Part shown: piece after piece, positions 11,686-23,192 of the stretch | Numbering within the stretch: position 1 is the stretch's first letter | How the letters are laid out: the number at the start of each line of letters is the position of its first letter | Assembly: GCA_037043235.1 (NCBI GenBank) | Contig: JAWRVZ010000014.1 | Coordinates: 3,720,001 to 3,784,000 of the forward strand | DNA from: Rhodeus uyekii | Lineage: Eukaryota > Chordata > Actinopteri > Cypriniformes > Acheilognathidae | DNA length: 64,000 nt | Reading direction: 5' to 3' | The notes under the pieces: model-generated | Told to the model about the DNA's origin: nothing | Database searches by the model: none | What the model saw: the letters and a program-made list of their open reading frames with translations, nothing else | Translations under genes and position numbers: made by a program

Positions 11686-12770
11686 TCAGATGTGAACAGG
11701 TCTACTTGTGCTCGGCCGAATCTGAAGCACCCTCCAAGCAGACATAATCTCTAGCAAGTTTATGAGCCAGGATAACTGGTGCTGATGACCTTGGACAGAG
11801 CGGTCTCTCAAGACCGCTCCCCAGCCCGAAAGGTACGCATCTGTCGATAGCATTACGCGTCGAAAAGAAGCTCCCAATTCGGGTACTTTTGACCTTGGGC
11901 AGAGCGGTCTCTCAAGACTGCTCCGCAGCCCGTAAGGGATAAATCCGTCGGTAGCATTACGCTTCGACAAGGAGCTCCCAATACTGGTCCATGAGACAGA
12001 AACCAGGATTTCTTCCACATATGACTTTGATAGTGCGGAAAGGTTTGCCCCTCGGGGAAAACCCTCATGTTCTGAGCCACCACTGTAGCGACCTCGTGCA
12101 GCAGCCTGAGACCCAGTACTTGCTGGAAGTGCTTTACAGTGAGTGGCTGGCCTAGTTAAACTCTTTGAGGGCTAACAGGATGGAATCGATGCGCACGGGG
12201 TATACCGTGCAGACATCATAACCGAAACCCAACAACGCCAAGGAAGGTGGTCCTCTGGAGAGGAGACAGCACACTCTTCTTTGCGTTTAGCCTCTACACC
12301 AACACATTAAAGAGCACGGGAACAACATCTCAACGTTGAACCGCTAGCTGTAGCAACTGGGTAGAAAAGCCAGTCATCGATATAATAGAGAACTCTGATT
12401 CATTGGAGGTGCAGGGGGGTTAGCGCTGCAACCGTGCATATGATGAACGTGCAAGGAGAAAGAGCTAGGCCAAACAGAAGCAATCGATATTGGTAAGCCT
12501 TCCCCCCAAAGGCAAAGCTGACGTACTTCCTGTGTTGTGGAAGGATGGAATGAAAATATGCGTCCTTCAGGTCGATTTGACAGACCAGTCCTCGGACCTG
12601 ATATATCTCGATCTAGTTCAAAGTCAACATTGGGAACGATGGAGTAATGACTGTAAGCCTGACTTTGTCCGAGGGGGGTACATATTTTATGGCCCCTTGC
12701 CTCAACAGAGTGTCTACTTCCTGTTCCGTGACCAGAGCCTGCTCAAGGTTCACCATGGTGGGTAGAACCC
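11686..12770 (-). pseudogene. DIRS reverse transcriptase and RNase H remnant
   Basis: Read right to left: a start-like region with EQALVTEQEVDTLLRQGAI (about 12,755-12,700), the RT block QIDLKDAYFHSILPQHRKY (about 12,575-12,520), GKAYQYRLLLFGLALSP (about 12,500-12,450), the catalytic box VLYYIDDWLF (about 12,393-12,360), and an RNase H-like STDAYLSGWGAVLRDRS (about 11,845-11,795). A second, partly duplicated RNase H-like stretch at about 11,995-11,900 carries PTDLSLTGCGAVLRDRS, so this part looks tandemly duplicated. Stops and frameshifts interrupt everywhere. Confidence 0.8.
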
Positions 12771-12780
12771 TGCTAAAGGA

Positions 12781-12812
12781 AAAAAAAAAAAATAATATAT
12801 ATATATATATTT
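12781..12812. repeat. Poly(A)/(TA)n tract
   Basis: A run of A followed by TA units lies between the RT and gag-like parts of the DIRS remnant. It is probably a small insertion or slippage expansion. Confidence 0.8.
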
Positions 12813-12829
12813 ATTGCAGGACCCAATGA

Positions 12830-13290
12830 GAAACTTCTGGTAGGCATTAGATGCGACCAGAAATTCTAATGAGGGAATCATCCTCTCAAGGCTGGCCTCT
12901 GGTGCTTGAGTGGCAGGCGCTCCAGGGCCCAGTTTTCAGGGGTACGCTTGGAGTGAATGCTCTACGACCCTTCTTGGAGGGGGCGATCTCCTCAGAGCAA
13001 CCAGACTCACGGGCGGCAGCTGAGGAGGGACGCCTGTGCGAGGTCTGGCACCTTAGCGCCAGGACCTCTTTGATGTAGCCTTCTTGGTGAGGATGACGGT
13101 CCTCAGATCTGTCCTCCTGCCAGAGGGTTTAGGCTGGGAGTGCCGGCCTGACCCCCTGGGTTTCTGGAGGGGTTAGCGGGTTGCGACGCTCTGCCTCAGA
13201 GCGGCCCATTGTGAGGAGCTCTGGGACTGTGGCTGGCTGTGATGTGGCTGCCCTAATTTGAGAGCAATGAGGCAGTAGCACACTGAATGC
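12830..13290 (-). pseudogene. Probable DIRS gag-like remnant
   Basis: A G+C-rich stretch immediately upstream of the RT on the same strand, where fish DIRS elements carry their first open frame. It is assigned by position and composition. I see no diagnostic motif, and the frames are short. Confidence 0.4.
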
Positions 13291-13350
13291 CACCTGCTGC
13301 TAGCAGACTCCTAGAACTTATCGATGACTGTCTCAACAGTGTCAACGAAA

Positions 13351-13354
<4 letters not shown>

Positions 13355-13384
<30 letters not shown>
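13355..13384. repeat. (TA)n microsatellite
   Basis: About 15 TA units at the broken right edge of the DIRS element. Confidence 0.9.
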
Positions 13385-13390
<6 letters not shown>

Positions 13391-13398
13391 CACACATA

Positions 13399-13491
13399 CA
13401 GTAATACCTCGGTTTACGAGTTTAATTCATTCCAAGAGCGAGCTCGTAAAACAAAATACTCGTACACCAAAAAAAAATTCCCCATAAGAAT
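13399..13491. mobile_element. Fragment of the CAGTAATACCTCGG transposon family
   Basis: Starts CAGTAATACCTCGGTTTACG directly after TA and matches the first 90 or so bases of the complete copy at 14,520-15,362, ending after CCCATAAGAAT. Only one terminus is present. Confidence 0.8.
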
Positions 13492-14000
13492 ATGGTCATA
13501 CCTGGACATATAAACAATTAATAGTCATTCTGTGTGCAAAGTCTTTGCCTGAGATACTGGTTCTGCTTCAGAGAGGACACAATGGTTGTTGCCAAGGAAA
13601 TAGACAACCCTAGTATGTCCATCTAACTTTTTGATTTACTAATTTAACTAGGTTGTCCTTCAGTTTTCTAACAGTTTTGCTTAGTTTTGTTTTTTGACAT
13701 TGCTGTAAAATTAAACCTTTCACACGTACTGTAGGGGAATTTACAGTTAAGACCCGAGGACCAGATATGTTGAATGAAGACCAGGAGTCAGAAGTGCAGT
13801 CAATAGAAGACATTTTTGTGAAGTTTAGTTTGCAGTTTCATCAGCAGAAGCCAGCTTCAGGTCTCACAAGGAGTTTGTAGGCCGCCCCACATATAACAAT
13901 AACATTAGCAATGTATAACAACGCCATTGTTTAAGCAATTATACTCTAACAGAGGGTACTAACCCCGTCATTGATGACGTTTAAATGATTCTGATTGGCT

Positions 14001-14034
<34 letters not shown>

Positions 14035-14446
14035 AACAAAACCAGCAATTTTCCACGCAAGAGCAGACAGTCTGAAGCATATCTTTGTTGATCACATGGT
14101 TGACAGGTTCGTGACGTGGCTTGTCGAGAACAACAAGTTTTATTGTGCCAGCTAATCACCTCACCAATACAGACCATATTAACACACACACACAAACCAA
14201 GGCTGAACTCGGCTCAGGATCCAACTCTACCAGAAAGAATACCCAACATATTGTGATAACATGTTCTATCTGTTGAGAAGTGCTGACAATATTCATCCTT
14301 GCTCTATGGAAAACTACAGAAAAGTAAAGAAATGTTTTTAACTAATAAAAAAGCCCTAACTTGATTATAAATCACTCATTCAAATAAGAAAAAGAACATG
14401 AAAAATAAGACATATAAAAGAATATAGGTACAATTAGGAAAAATAC

Positions 14447-14451
<5 letters not shown>
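13492..14451. other. Unassigned DNA with a GAAA microsatellite
   Basis: No gene recognised. (GAAA)n, about seven units, lies at 14,003-14,032. A short (CA)n is at about 14,183. Confidence 0.5.

Positions 14452-14519
<68 letters not shown>
14452..14519. repeat. (TA)n microsatellite
   Basis: About 33 TA units, abutting the left terminus of the DNA transposon at 14,520. Confidence 0.95.
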
Positions 14520-14522
<3 letters not shown>

Positions 14523-15358
14523 TAATACCTCGGTTTACGAGTTTAATTAGTTCCAAGAGCGAGCTCGTAATCCAAAATGCTCGTACACCAAAGCAATTTC
14601 CCCCATAAGAATGCATTAAAAATCAATTAATTCGTTCCACACGACCATAAATGCCCATTTAAAATATTTTGTTTTTATTTAACCCTATTAATTACAGTTA
14701 AAATTATAACCATTAAGATCTCATATAAATACTAATTAGTAATTGGCAATTAAACTCTAAAAATATTTGACAATTTACTGTAACTTTGAGCAGCGTAGAG
14801 GGAGAGACAGAGGAGGGAGGGGGAAAACACAAAACCTGGATTCAAGTGCAAACGAGTGAATTTACTACAATATTGCAGAAAACAAACGAAGTGATAATCC
14901 AGAGTGAAAGTCGTAGAATGGGAGACGCGCGCGCGACCACCGCGAGCCCCGGGAGACGCGCGCGCGACCAATGCGAGCTCCGGAGTGGAGAGAAGTGAGG
15001 AGACAATGAATTCATGAACCACATATATATTTCACTACGTGAACAATAGCGATCACAATTAATTAATGTTATCACTTCTAAAAGTATCACTGTGGTGAAT
15101 GATGTAGCCAAATAGAGCGAGAATGAATGCTTTAAGGGGTGATAAATGGGTTGGAACTGCGGGACTGTGTTATGAGAGGCTGTCATTAGGATATTTCCAG
15201 TAAAAATGCCCCCGAAGATGCTGAGCGTTAGGACAAAAATGCGCGTGGGTGAGGGAAAAATTTGCTCGCACTCCAATACAATGCTCGTACACTGATTTGA
15301 CCCTCCATGCTCGTACACTGATTTTCTCGTATAACAAGTCGCTCGTAAACCGAGGTAC

Positions 15359-15362
<4 letters not shown>
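14520..15362 (+). mobile_element. TA-flanked non-autonomous DNA transposon (CAGTAATACCTCGG family), copy 1
   Basis: The left end reads CAGTAATACCTCGGTTTACG and the right end is its inverse, CTCGTAAACCGAGGTACCACT, both beside TA. Length is about 843 bp with no transposase. TA target choice and CAG termini fit the Tc1/mariner/pogo superfamily; a Tigger/pogo-like origin is my inference. The last G of the right TIR is lost into the adjoining TA tract. A related complete copy in the opposite orientation is at 51,935-52,978. Internal GACGCGCGCG blocks correspond to the much larger GC-rich array in that copy. Confidence 0.85.

Positions 15363-15406
<44 letters not shown>
15363..15406. repeat. (TA)n microsatellite
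   Basis: About 22 TA units directly after the transposon's right end. Together with 14,452-14,519, the element sits inside a TA tract. Confidence 0.95.
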
Positions 15407-15414
<8 letters not shown>

Positions 15415-15881
15415 ATATGTATGTGTATATGTAAATAGAAGAGACAAAAGATTTTGATTATCTGCCTTCAGTACGATCACACCGGTGTTATCAGTCTTGG
15501 CTGGGCCCTGGAGGGTACGATCACACCGGTGTGATTAGAACGTTCGTGCTTCACTTCATCAACTGCTAAATTCAAATATGTTTTTGCGCGTCATCTGGTG
15601 TCAATCCAGAGATGGACACACTCAGAGCTTGTCATATATCACAACTACTCTTTGTTTTCGACCACATAAGGTTTATTTTCTGTTTCTGACATTTAAATAC
15701 AGTGGTGTTTGGTTATGTCGACGGCCTTGGGGGTTGCAAAATAAGATAACCATTTAGCGAGATAACCAACGCCAAATATGGCGTCCTTGTTGTCAACTTC
15801 CTCTTTTAAACTTTCTTCAGATTAGTGCTTGAATGGACTATGTATGAATGGTCATTTTTTTATCAACTGTCTTTTTGCATA

Positions 15882-15939
<58 letters not shown>

Positions 15940-16106
15940 AGATGTGTGCTGCAGATTGGTTTCTTTCTCTGTTAATTACTTGAAGTCGTAGAGTAAGAGA
16001 GTTGTGCCAGAGAGATTGTAAGTGTTTAGTAAAACTGTGAGAGTGTTTGTTTGAGTGTTTGTTTCACTGTGTTTGTTTGACAGTGATTCTGATTTGCTTG
16101 CCAAAA

Positions 16107-16109
<3 letters not shown>
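15407..16109. other. Unassigned DNA with a double palindrome and a (TC)n tract
   Basis: At 15,471-15,545 two near-palindromes of the form GATCACACCGGTGT(T/G)AT are separated by 22 bp. The same arrangement occurs inverted at 20,325-20,393. (TC)n followed by (TG)n lies at 15,885-15,940. No coding region seen. Confidence 0.6.

Positions 16110-16176
<67 letters not shown>
16110..16176. repeat. (TA)n microsatellite
   Basis: About 33 TA units followed by CAGTATATATAT. Confidence 0.95.
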
Positions 16177-16179
<3 letters not shown>

Positions 16180-16383
16180 TATATATATTTGTAAATATCT
16201 CTTGGAATTCACTTTTGTCTTAGGGTGGTACGAGGTTTGATGCCAATGTATTTTTCACTTGGTTTATGTTAAAGGGAGTTGGAAAGTTTATTTTACATTT
16301 GAAGTAACTTAGTTTCTAAAAAAAGTTGGTTGTTTTTGCTATTTTGGCCTTGTTTTCCCCCGACAACTTGCCTTCACTGTAAC

Positions 16384-17084
16384 TAAGGCCATGTCCACAC
16401 GAGAACGGTGCATTCCCTAACCGCTCTTTTGTTCCCTTCGTTCTAAAAAAATGCCGTAAACACGGCGCCAGCGCAAGAAATCTCAGCGTTCACACAAGAA
16501 CACTGAAACCGACTGAGAACGGTGTAGTATAAATTCCAGACCAGTATGGGGCGCTGTAATTCTGTCACAGACATTATACACGGAGAAGAAGAGTTTGAGC
16601 CTGTGCACAACCTTGCGTGCTGAATGCGCCAAATTTTTACAGATGTGCAAAAATGCAAGAACTGTTTTTTATTGGAAAATAGAACAATTAAAAATAACCT
16701 GAAAAAACAGGTATAAAGTGCAGCAGTGCGCACAACATATAGTGCAGGGCAAACAATATAAAATCAAGAATTACAATGCAACAGGGCAGTCAGTCCGTGT
16801 CATCTTGCAGCAGTGCACGTCTGTAAATATTCAGCGCATTCAGCGCGCAAGGTTGTGCGCATGCTCAAACTCTTCTTCTCCGTGTATAGTGTATATCTGT
16901 GGCAGAATTACAGCGCCACATACTGGTCTGGCATATATACTACACCGTTCTCAGTCGGTTTCAATGTTCTCGTGTGGACGCTGAGATTTCTTGCGCCGAC
17001 ACCGTGTTTACGTCATTTTTTTTAGAACAAAGGGAAAAAAAGAGCGGTTAGGGAATACACCGTTCTCGTGTGGACGTGGCCTTA
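16384..17084. mobile_element. Fold-back MITE with ~260-bp inverted arms
   Basis: Begins TAAGGCCATGTCCACACGAG and ends with the inverse, CTCGTGTGGACGTGGCCTTA. The left arm (about 16,384-16,650) and right arm (about 16,820-17,084) are inverted copies that can be followed base by base with scattered differences, including the shared ACACGGAGAAGAAGAGTTTG block. The loop of about 170 bp has no coding capacity. No clear target duplication was found at the tips, so the superfamily is not assigned. Terminal AAGGCC recalls some hAT-type MITEs. Confidence 0.8.
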
Positions 17085-19049
17085 GTCACCCAGAATGCCG
17101 GATCCGTCGGAACGCTCTGGTATTGCGACTTACTTCCTATTCCAGTTACAACTGACCACTAGCGGTCGTAACATCTGCCATACTGTGCAAGATTACACAG
17201 ACATTCTTTGAAATGTTTGTTTAAAACAAATGCACACAGTGTATCAACCTTTAGATACCCCAATCAACCTTTAGATATAAAAAGGTACAGAATAAATCAA
17301 AGTACAGAACAGGAAAAGTATACGTCAACAGTCATATCTTGTCTTAGTGGGGCAAAAAGAAAATATTGTGATATGCCTTCCTTTTTTTTTTTTGAAACCC
17401 ATTAATTGTATTACCAGTTTGTTACTTATAACCACAGGGTTATCACCTGCCACCTATTATGGCCCAATAGCAAAACAAGCTTACATGATTGACTTTTCAA
17501 GCCAAATTCATCAAACATAAACAATACATTTAATTACTGTATATCTGTTATACTGTGAATTCCATTTGTCACAGTCTTGTCATGTCTCTCTCAAATTCCA
17601 GTTTCCTTCCATGTTCTTTCCTTCACCTGTCTTGCCAATCACTCATCTCGTTTGTGTGTGTGTGTGTGTGTTCTTTCTGTGTTCTTCAGTATGTTTTGGA
17701 AAGGTTAATATTTATGCAATGGCAGAAATTGTGTTCAATAGTAAAATAAGTTTTCAGATTGCTCTGTCTATTTTCATTGAAATAAAGTTAAATTGGTATT
17801 TATTTTGCATCATCACTTAATTTACATGCTATTGCACTTATTTTACACTTTAATATTGACTTGAAGTTGCTTTGCTGATCGTTAAACTGCAACTTTTATA
17901 CTTTTCCATTTGAGGATTATTTTAAGCGAGTGCATTTGGTCTATTTAACATTTAACAAAATCAGGCAGTGTTAAATGCACATTTATTAGATACCAAAATA
18001 ATTTGAGGGCAGAAATGAAATTAATTTAAATAAAGGAGAACATTTAATCTAGCATCATCAATTGCTGCAGGTAAACTAATGGCCGCTGGGACCTGGCAAT
18101 GCCCCCCATGTTCACATTCAGTGAGTCGGCTGTATATTATGTATGGATTCTCCTGGATGGGGCAATTATGGCAATCAGAGGATCAGAGCATCAATCTCAG
18201 GTGAGCCACAGGGAGTAAATTAACTGCAAAGAGGAGGAGGATGAAGACAACAAAAGAGAGAGAAAAAAAACTGAGAGAGAAAGTGAACCTCAGTTTATCA
18301 TTTCAACTTCAAGTTGTCTTTATAATTACTCCCAAAGAGATATTCAATTTATCAGCAACTCCAACTATATATCACTCACTCTCTTTCTATTGTTTATCTT
18401 CATCAAGATATTCATCACTAAATTTCTTTGGGCACACAGATTTGGGACCCAAATCAAACCAGAAAACATGTTTGTTATTTATCAAAGCCACCATGTAATT
18501 TTCTGGAGCAATTTTCTGTTTTGAGCATGATGCCACTTTTGACCTAATACTGGGCATAGTGATTGAGGAAAGACTCAGCCGGTATATATTATGATTGACT
18601 GAGTTAGGGTGTCTTGTATCTTTTCCATTACTCTAGTTTATCCAAAGGGGATGCATTCAAGAGAGTCCTCCCACGAGGGATGACACTAATTAATCTCGCA
18701 ATTGCACGCTCATCAGGCGACCATTTTAGCCCTGCTTTAATCTCATCCATCAAGATGCTCAGCAGCCAGGCTGGTGGACACAAATAAAATTTCAGTCCCT
18801 GATTGAACTCATCACGTGTTTTGGACAGTAAAGATCTGTCTACATGTTTCAATGACAGATGAGTGAGACTCCTCCTTCTCTTTGATTTGACGTGTTGAGT
18901 AAATGAGGATTCTGGACTGGTTAGATATTTATTTTAATGTGAAAATGATTATGGAATTAATCAGGTTCTAGTTTCCATGGTAATGGATCAACCTTGTGAC
19001 ATGACATATTACAATCACAATGGTGCTCATGATGGATGATGAATATCAT
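17085..19049. other. Mostly unassigned DNA, one LTR-like patch
   Basis: No host gene recognised. At about 17,566-17,655 a patch (GTCTTGTCATGTCT...CCTGTCTTGCCAATCACTCA) is related to the LTR-like stretch at 19,050-19,366. It is followed by (GT)n. A 74-codon minus frame at 18,628-18,852 has no recognisable domain. Confidence 0.4.
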
Positions 19050-19366
19050 AGTCTTGTTGTGTATCTTCACTTCCTGTTCCCTTCCTTGTTCTTCCCATGT
19101 CGTTTCCTGCACCTGTCATGTCAATCACTTCCTCGTCAGTCATCACCTGCTCTCCTTGTGTATATAATCCCTCATGTTTTTCCATGTCTTGGTTGATTAT
19201 TGAATATGTTTACATGCCGAGTTTTTTTTTTTTTTTTTTTGCGCTACTAGTGATTCTTTTTTAAATATTTAAAGTCTTTGTTTTCTGTATTGCTAATAAA
19301 GCCTGTTAAGCTTGAAGTTTGCCATCTCTTTACCTTCATATGTCCTCAAACCCTAACAATGAATGT
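19050..19366 (+). repeat. LTR-like or promoter/polyA-bearing interspersed repeat
   Basis: Has the layout of a short LTR: a C/T-rich start, TATA-like GTATATAATCCC at about 19,159, a T run, a polyadenylation signal AATAAA at about 19,297, and an end at CCCTAACA. A partial relative lies at 17,566-17,655. No matching target duplication was found, so boundaries and identity are uncertain. Confidence 0.35.
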
Positions 19367-21389
19367 TTTACTTAATTTTTTAAATGCAGTTCTTTATTAG
19401 ACCCTTTCTTAGGTAAGGTGCTAGTAGTGTCATTGCAACAGACCCAGAAATCCCAAGTCCTTGGTAGTGTTGGCTGTCACTGGCAGATCCGGACTAAATA
19501 ACCACACAACCAGTGAGCACATAACACAAAACAAAAAGCTTGCCCCCAAATCACAAAAGATGTTTAGAAGGAATGATCTGTCAAAATGCCAACCTGCCTT
19601 TCCACTTCACCACAAACTCACCCACACATTGATCCCTGTATGGCACATAAATGTGACTAAAGGAGTAGGTGAGAGCAGTAAATATGTTTCAGATTATTTT
19701 AGAGGTTTGTTGAAAACTGCTGTCACATTGTTTGTGAAGAGAAGACAGTGGAGAAGCAGGACGGAGTGGCCTTGAGAAAACATCACTTGTCAGTGGGAAA
19801 AAGGACTTGCACTGCATGACTGTTATGATTGAGTTAGGGTTAGGGTTTTATTATTTTTATACAAAATATTTACAATCTTAACAACATTGCTAAATACATG
19901 CAAGTTGAACTCATGAGGTTTTAAAACTTTAAAAATGATCATACTAGTTGATCTGTAAGTCACAGGCTATAGGCGCTGCCATTATTTGTTTACAAAACTG
20001 ACAGTGAGCCTGTTGGATTTACAACACACAAGATCATCCACTTCTCTTGGAAATATATGACCGTAAGTGGGTGGAAATATCTGGAAACAGAGTAAACTTT
20101 ATAATCAATGACCCAATGTGTGTTTGACATGAGTAAAACATTACGTAATGATTAAAAGGTTGCTTTGTGGTTAATGGGCAATTAAAAACTACTTTTTTTT
20201 TTTTTTTGATTGTGTAATGTAATTGAACATGTATGAAAAACCCCTGAATAATGATAAATTGCACCCCAGTTAAAGAACGAAGGCAAATTTAGAATTTAGC
20301 TGTTGGCCACATGATACACAATGCTCTAATCACACCAGTGTGATCATACGCTCCAGGAACCAGCCATGACTGATTACACCGATGTGATTGTACACATTAA
20401 AAGGTTAGGTAAAAAAAAAAAAAAAATCAACACAGATACATAAAAGCAAATAAGATCAGCAAGTGATATATTCATTCAACCAACAAGGCTTACGAACAAC
20501 ATGCTCAGGTGTTGTGATATCAGTGCGTTTGTAGTGAGCAATATTCTTAGCCAGAGTTGTTGGTGTGCATATGAATGCGATTGAGATTGGAAGCATTCAT
20601 TTTTTTCCAATACGTAGAACATATCCACTCCAAGTCCTTTGTCAACCATGAGAAGATCAGCATACTTTCTGTGTCCCTTAAGATCACATTATCCCCCTCC
20701 TGGAAACGAGGAGTGCATGCTCCCTAGTTCACAACAATGTACTTCTTCATTTTGTTTTTCAGCTGTGTAACACTTCAACAGACAGTTATGTCAGTTGGTA
20801 AGTGCACATGAGCAGATTGCAAAATATACAGTTGTTGTGTGCATTTTGCCTGCCATGGAGAAACAGAAAGGATGAAGTACCAGCTGCATAATGTCGAGTT
20901 GCGTAGTACACCTGCAAGAAGTAATATACCATGGGTTTCCATAGCTGACAAATGTTCCTTTCTTCCAGAAAGCAGCGATAGCAGCAGATAGCACCGTCGT
21001 CAGTAACTATACTCAATGTTTTTCAATGGCGGCTAAATACTGATGAAAGAAACAAAAGCACATAATCTGTAGTGGAAGGAAAGGAGACCTCAGGCCATTT
21101 TATGTAATAAACTGTTAATATTATTGCAAACCTGCAGTCAGATGCAGCAGTGCCAAATGTTCTGACTATACACACAGCCACTTTCTGCCATTTTCCACCT
21201 GGCAACAGCACTGGAGAGGAGCAGGCGGGACTTGACATTTTTGTCATTTAGCTGACACACATGGCCACCAATAGAGATCACAAATTGTTTGGTTCTCATC
21301 CCTTCCTGATGTATTTTAATGGAGACTAGTACACAGATCAAATAACAGAAGGTGTGGAAAAGTCTTAGAAAATCATAGAAAAGTCTTCA
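19367..21389. other. Unassigned DNA with the second palindrome pair
   Basis: At 20,325-20,393 ATCACACCAGTGTGAT and GATTACACCGATGTGATT flank a 25-bp spacer, an inverted relative of 15,471-15,545. Several minus-strand frames of 66-76 codons between 20,786 and 21,341 are uninterrupted but unrecognised. They could be an eroded transposase or chance. Confidence 0.4.
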
Positions 21390-22705
21390 GCTTAGATCAT
21401 ACCAGTTAGTAAGAATCAAACTTGCAAGTTTAGCAAAGTTTAGTAGTAATAAGAGGTGTTTGCACCACTGGGAAAATCTCCAGAGCAAGGGGATCCCATT
21501 GGGTCAGCTGAGGTTAAAAATATCCAGCTCGTAGACAGCACCGATGAGAAAATTGAACTCAGATTGTCTCCTTATAACACTTCTTATGACATATTCAAAG
21601 TGTTAAGGAACCGTTATTGAAATAAAATCACAATTACCATGGGAAATGTTGAGGACTGTGAATAAAAATTAGAAAATATAGGGTTATAGAATTAATTCAA
21701 AATATAGAAACAGCCCTGTCAGTCATCACAGATCTGCAACAAATTGTTGCATCTAAGAACTTACTTGTAATAAAATCCATTGAGAGCAAGTTGCGGGCAT
21801 TTGTGAAAAGAGACTGGCTGGTTCACATTACAAATCCTGCAAATGCTATCAAACCAGAGAACTACTTCAATGCAATGTTAAAGATCCTTAAAAACAATAA
21901 GAAAAACAAGAGCAGCTCAATATCTCAATTAAAGTAGAAGGAACCATGCTTTTACCAGGACAAAAAAGGTTTGTACAAAAAGCAGGAGAAACATGGATTC
22001 AAAATTTTCTTCTGTAGAATGTACAAAAAACCCAAAAACTAGCAGAAAAGAAATCTATTGTGAAAAAACATGTGAAAAGTTATTGGGATGTCGTGAGGAA
22101 CATGACAGGTGCAGTGAAATGTACTTTTGTAGGAGCCTTGTCAGACCACCATTACTTCTTTCGTCCAAAAGGGTAACTCAAGACCGTGAGTGAAGGAAAG
22201 GCTGTCATCAAAGAAAGGAAGCAGACTGACAGATACAAGTCAGAATTATTGCCCGAGTTGTCTCCAAAACTTGTAGAAAGGTGCAAAAAGGCATTCACCG
22301 ACAAAGTGAAGATGGTAAACTTCTCTTGGTAAAACCAGATGGAGTTGTTGTGCTGAAAGTTTTTCCTCTTATCATGATGCTGATGAAGGTAATCAAAAAT
22401 GTGTGACAACAAGTTATTACTCTAATAGACTTGGCCTCAGCTAGAAATTGCATTACCCATGAAGGTGCTGATAGACTCAGGTTGAGATGTGAGACAATAA
22501 CCCTGGTGGTTCATGGAGTTGGCACAATTGTTATTAGAGTATTAATGTTAAGGTTATTAAGTTTAATTTGTTGATCTGCTATGGTTTGGAGGAAATTTCC
22601 ACGGAAGTGTAACTCCAAAGAAACTCCAGAGGCATACATCGTAGAATTGGAAAGACCTAAGAGGTGAGATATGTGCCAAAAAAGATTGAAGATAGTGGGA
22701 GATCT
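21390..22705 (+). pseudogene. Possible old retroelement or coding relic, left part
   Basis: Plus-strand translations give broken but protein-like stretches, for example around 22,055-22,170 and 22,200-22,330 (rich in Lys, Glu and Ser), and a VLIDSG at about 22,465-22,482 that recalls an aspartic protease core. I cannot assign a family. The sushi-like element inserted directly after it (target CATCC), and the sequence continues at 35,145, so the two halves were once contiguous. The coding interpretation is tentative. Confidence 0.25.
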
Positions 22706-22710
22706 CATCC

Positions 22711-23105
22711 TGTCAGGATACAAACACAGACTGGATTCAGTTGCAAGTGATGTTGGTTTATTGTAAAAAACGGAGGAACAGAAAAGTCTGAGATATGGCT
22801 GGCGGTGACGCAGGGACTCAATGGGCTGAGCAGTGATGATGACGTGCAATGTAAATCCAGAGTGATGATCGTGGCAAGTGAACATGGAGACACAGCAACA
22901 CGAAGACACTGGAAACACTGGTGTGACATCACTGGGGAAACAACAACATGGTGGTGGTGAGAAGGGAACTAAATAGGAAGGGGAAATGGGAATCAGGTGC
23001 ATGAGATGATTGCTGAGTGTGTGATCAGTGACCAGGCCTTCCACATTCACCTCACATGCACACACAGGCAGTAATTAGGAGACAACAAATTCATAAACCA
23101 TGACA
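22711..23105 (-). repeat. 3' LTR of the sushi-like element
   Basis: 395 bp, in plus-strand terms from TGTCAGGATAC to AAACCATGACA. It is shorter than its 438-bp partner because it has lost most of the 9-bp internal tandem repeats and carries an 8-bp deletion near 22,945 within the segment proposed to pair with the primer site. Confidence 0.9.
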
Positions 23106-23192
23106 GTAACCCTGTCTCTCGACGCTCGCAGGGGCACTTACCTATCGATTGGAATCATCAATGAGGGAGTGATCCAGTATGTCTCTAGCAGG
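23106..23192 (-). other. Remnant 3' non-coding end of the sushi-like element
   Basis: An 87-bp sliver between the 3' LTR and the nested element. The expected integrase C terminus and chromodomain-type coding sequence are not present, so the host element has lost sequence between 31,128 and this point besides receiving the insertion. Confidence 0.5.

Larger units (their letters stand above)
10171..13354 (-). mobile_element. DIRS-like tyrosine-recombinase retrotransposon, decayed
   Basis: A minus-strand element carrying, from right to left, a gag-like region (about 13,290-12,830), reverse transcriptase/RNase H (about 12,770-11,690) and a tyrosine recombinase (about 11,393-10,380). DIRS elements integrate with a recombinase rather than a DDE integrase and so leave no target duplication. 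The left end carries an inverted-repeat-like terminus (10,171-10,290). The right end stops at a (TA)n tract with no matching terminus, so the 5' end is lost. All three genes are frameshifted. Confidence 0.85.

Noticed and set aside
14434..16240. Frames encoding long Ile-Tyr repeats
   Set aside because: They are translations of (TA)n microsatellites.
19830..19847. Two TTAGGG repeats
   Set aside because: Two units are far too few to call an interstitial telomere array.
20786..21341. Minus-strand frames suspected to be a piggyBac-type transposase
   Set aside because: I could not find the catalytic Asp motifs or terminal repeats, so no assignment was made.
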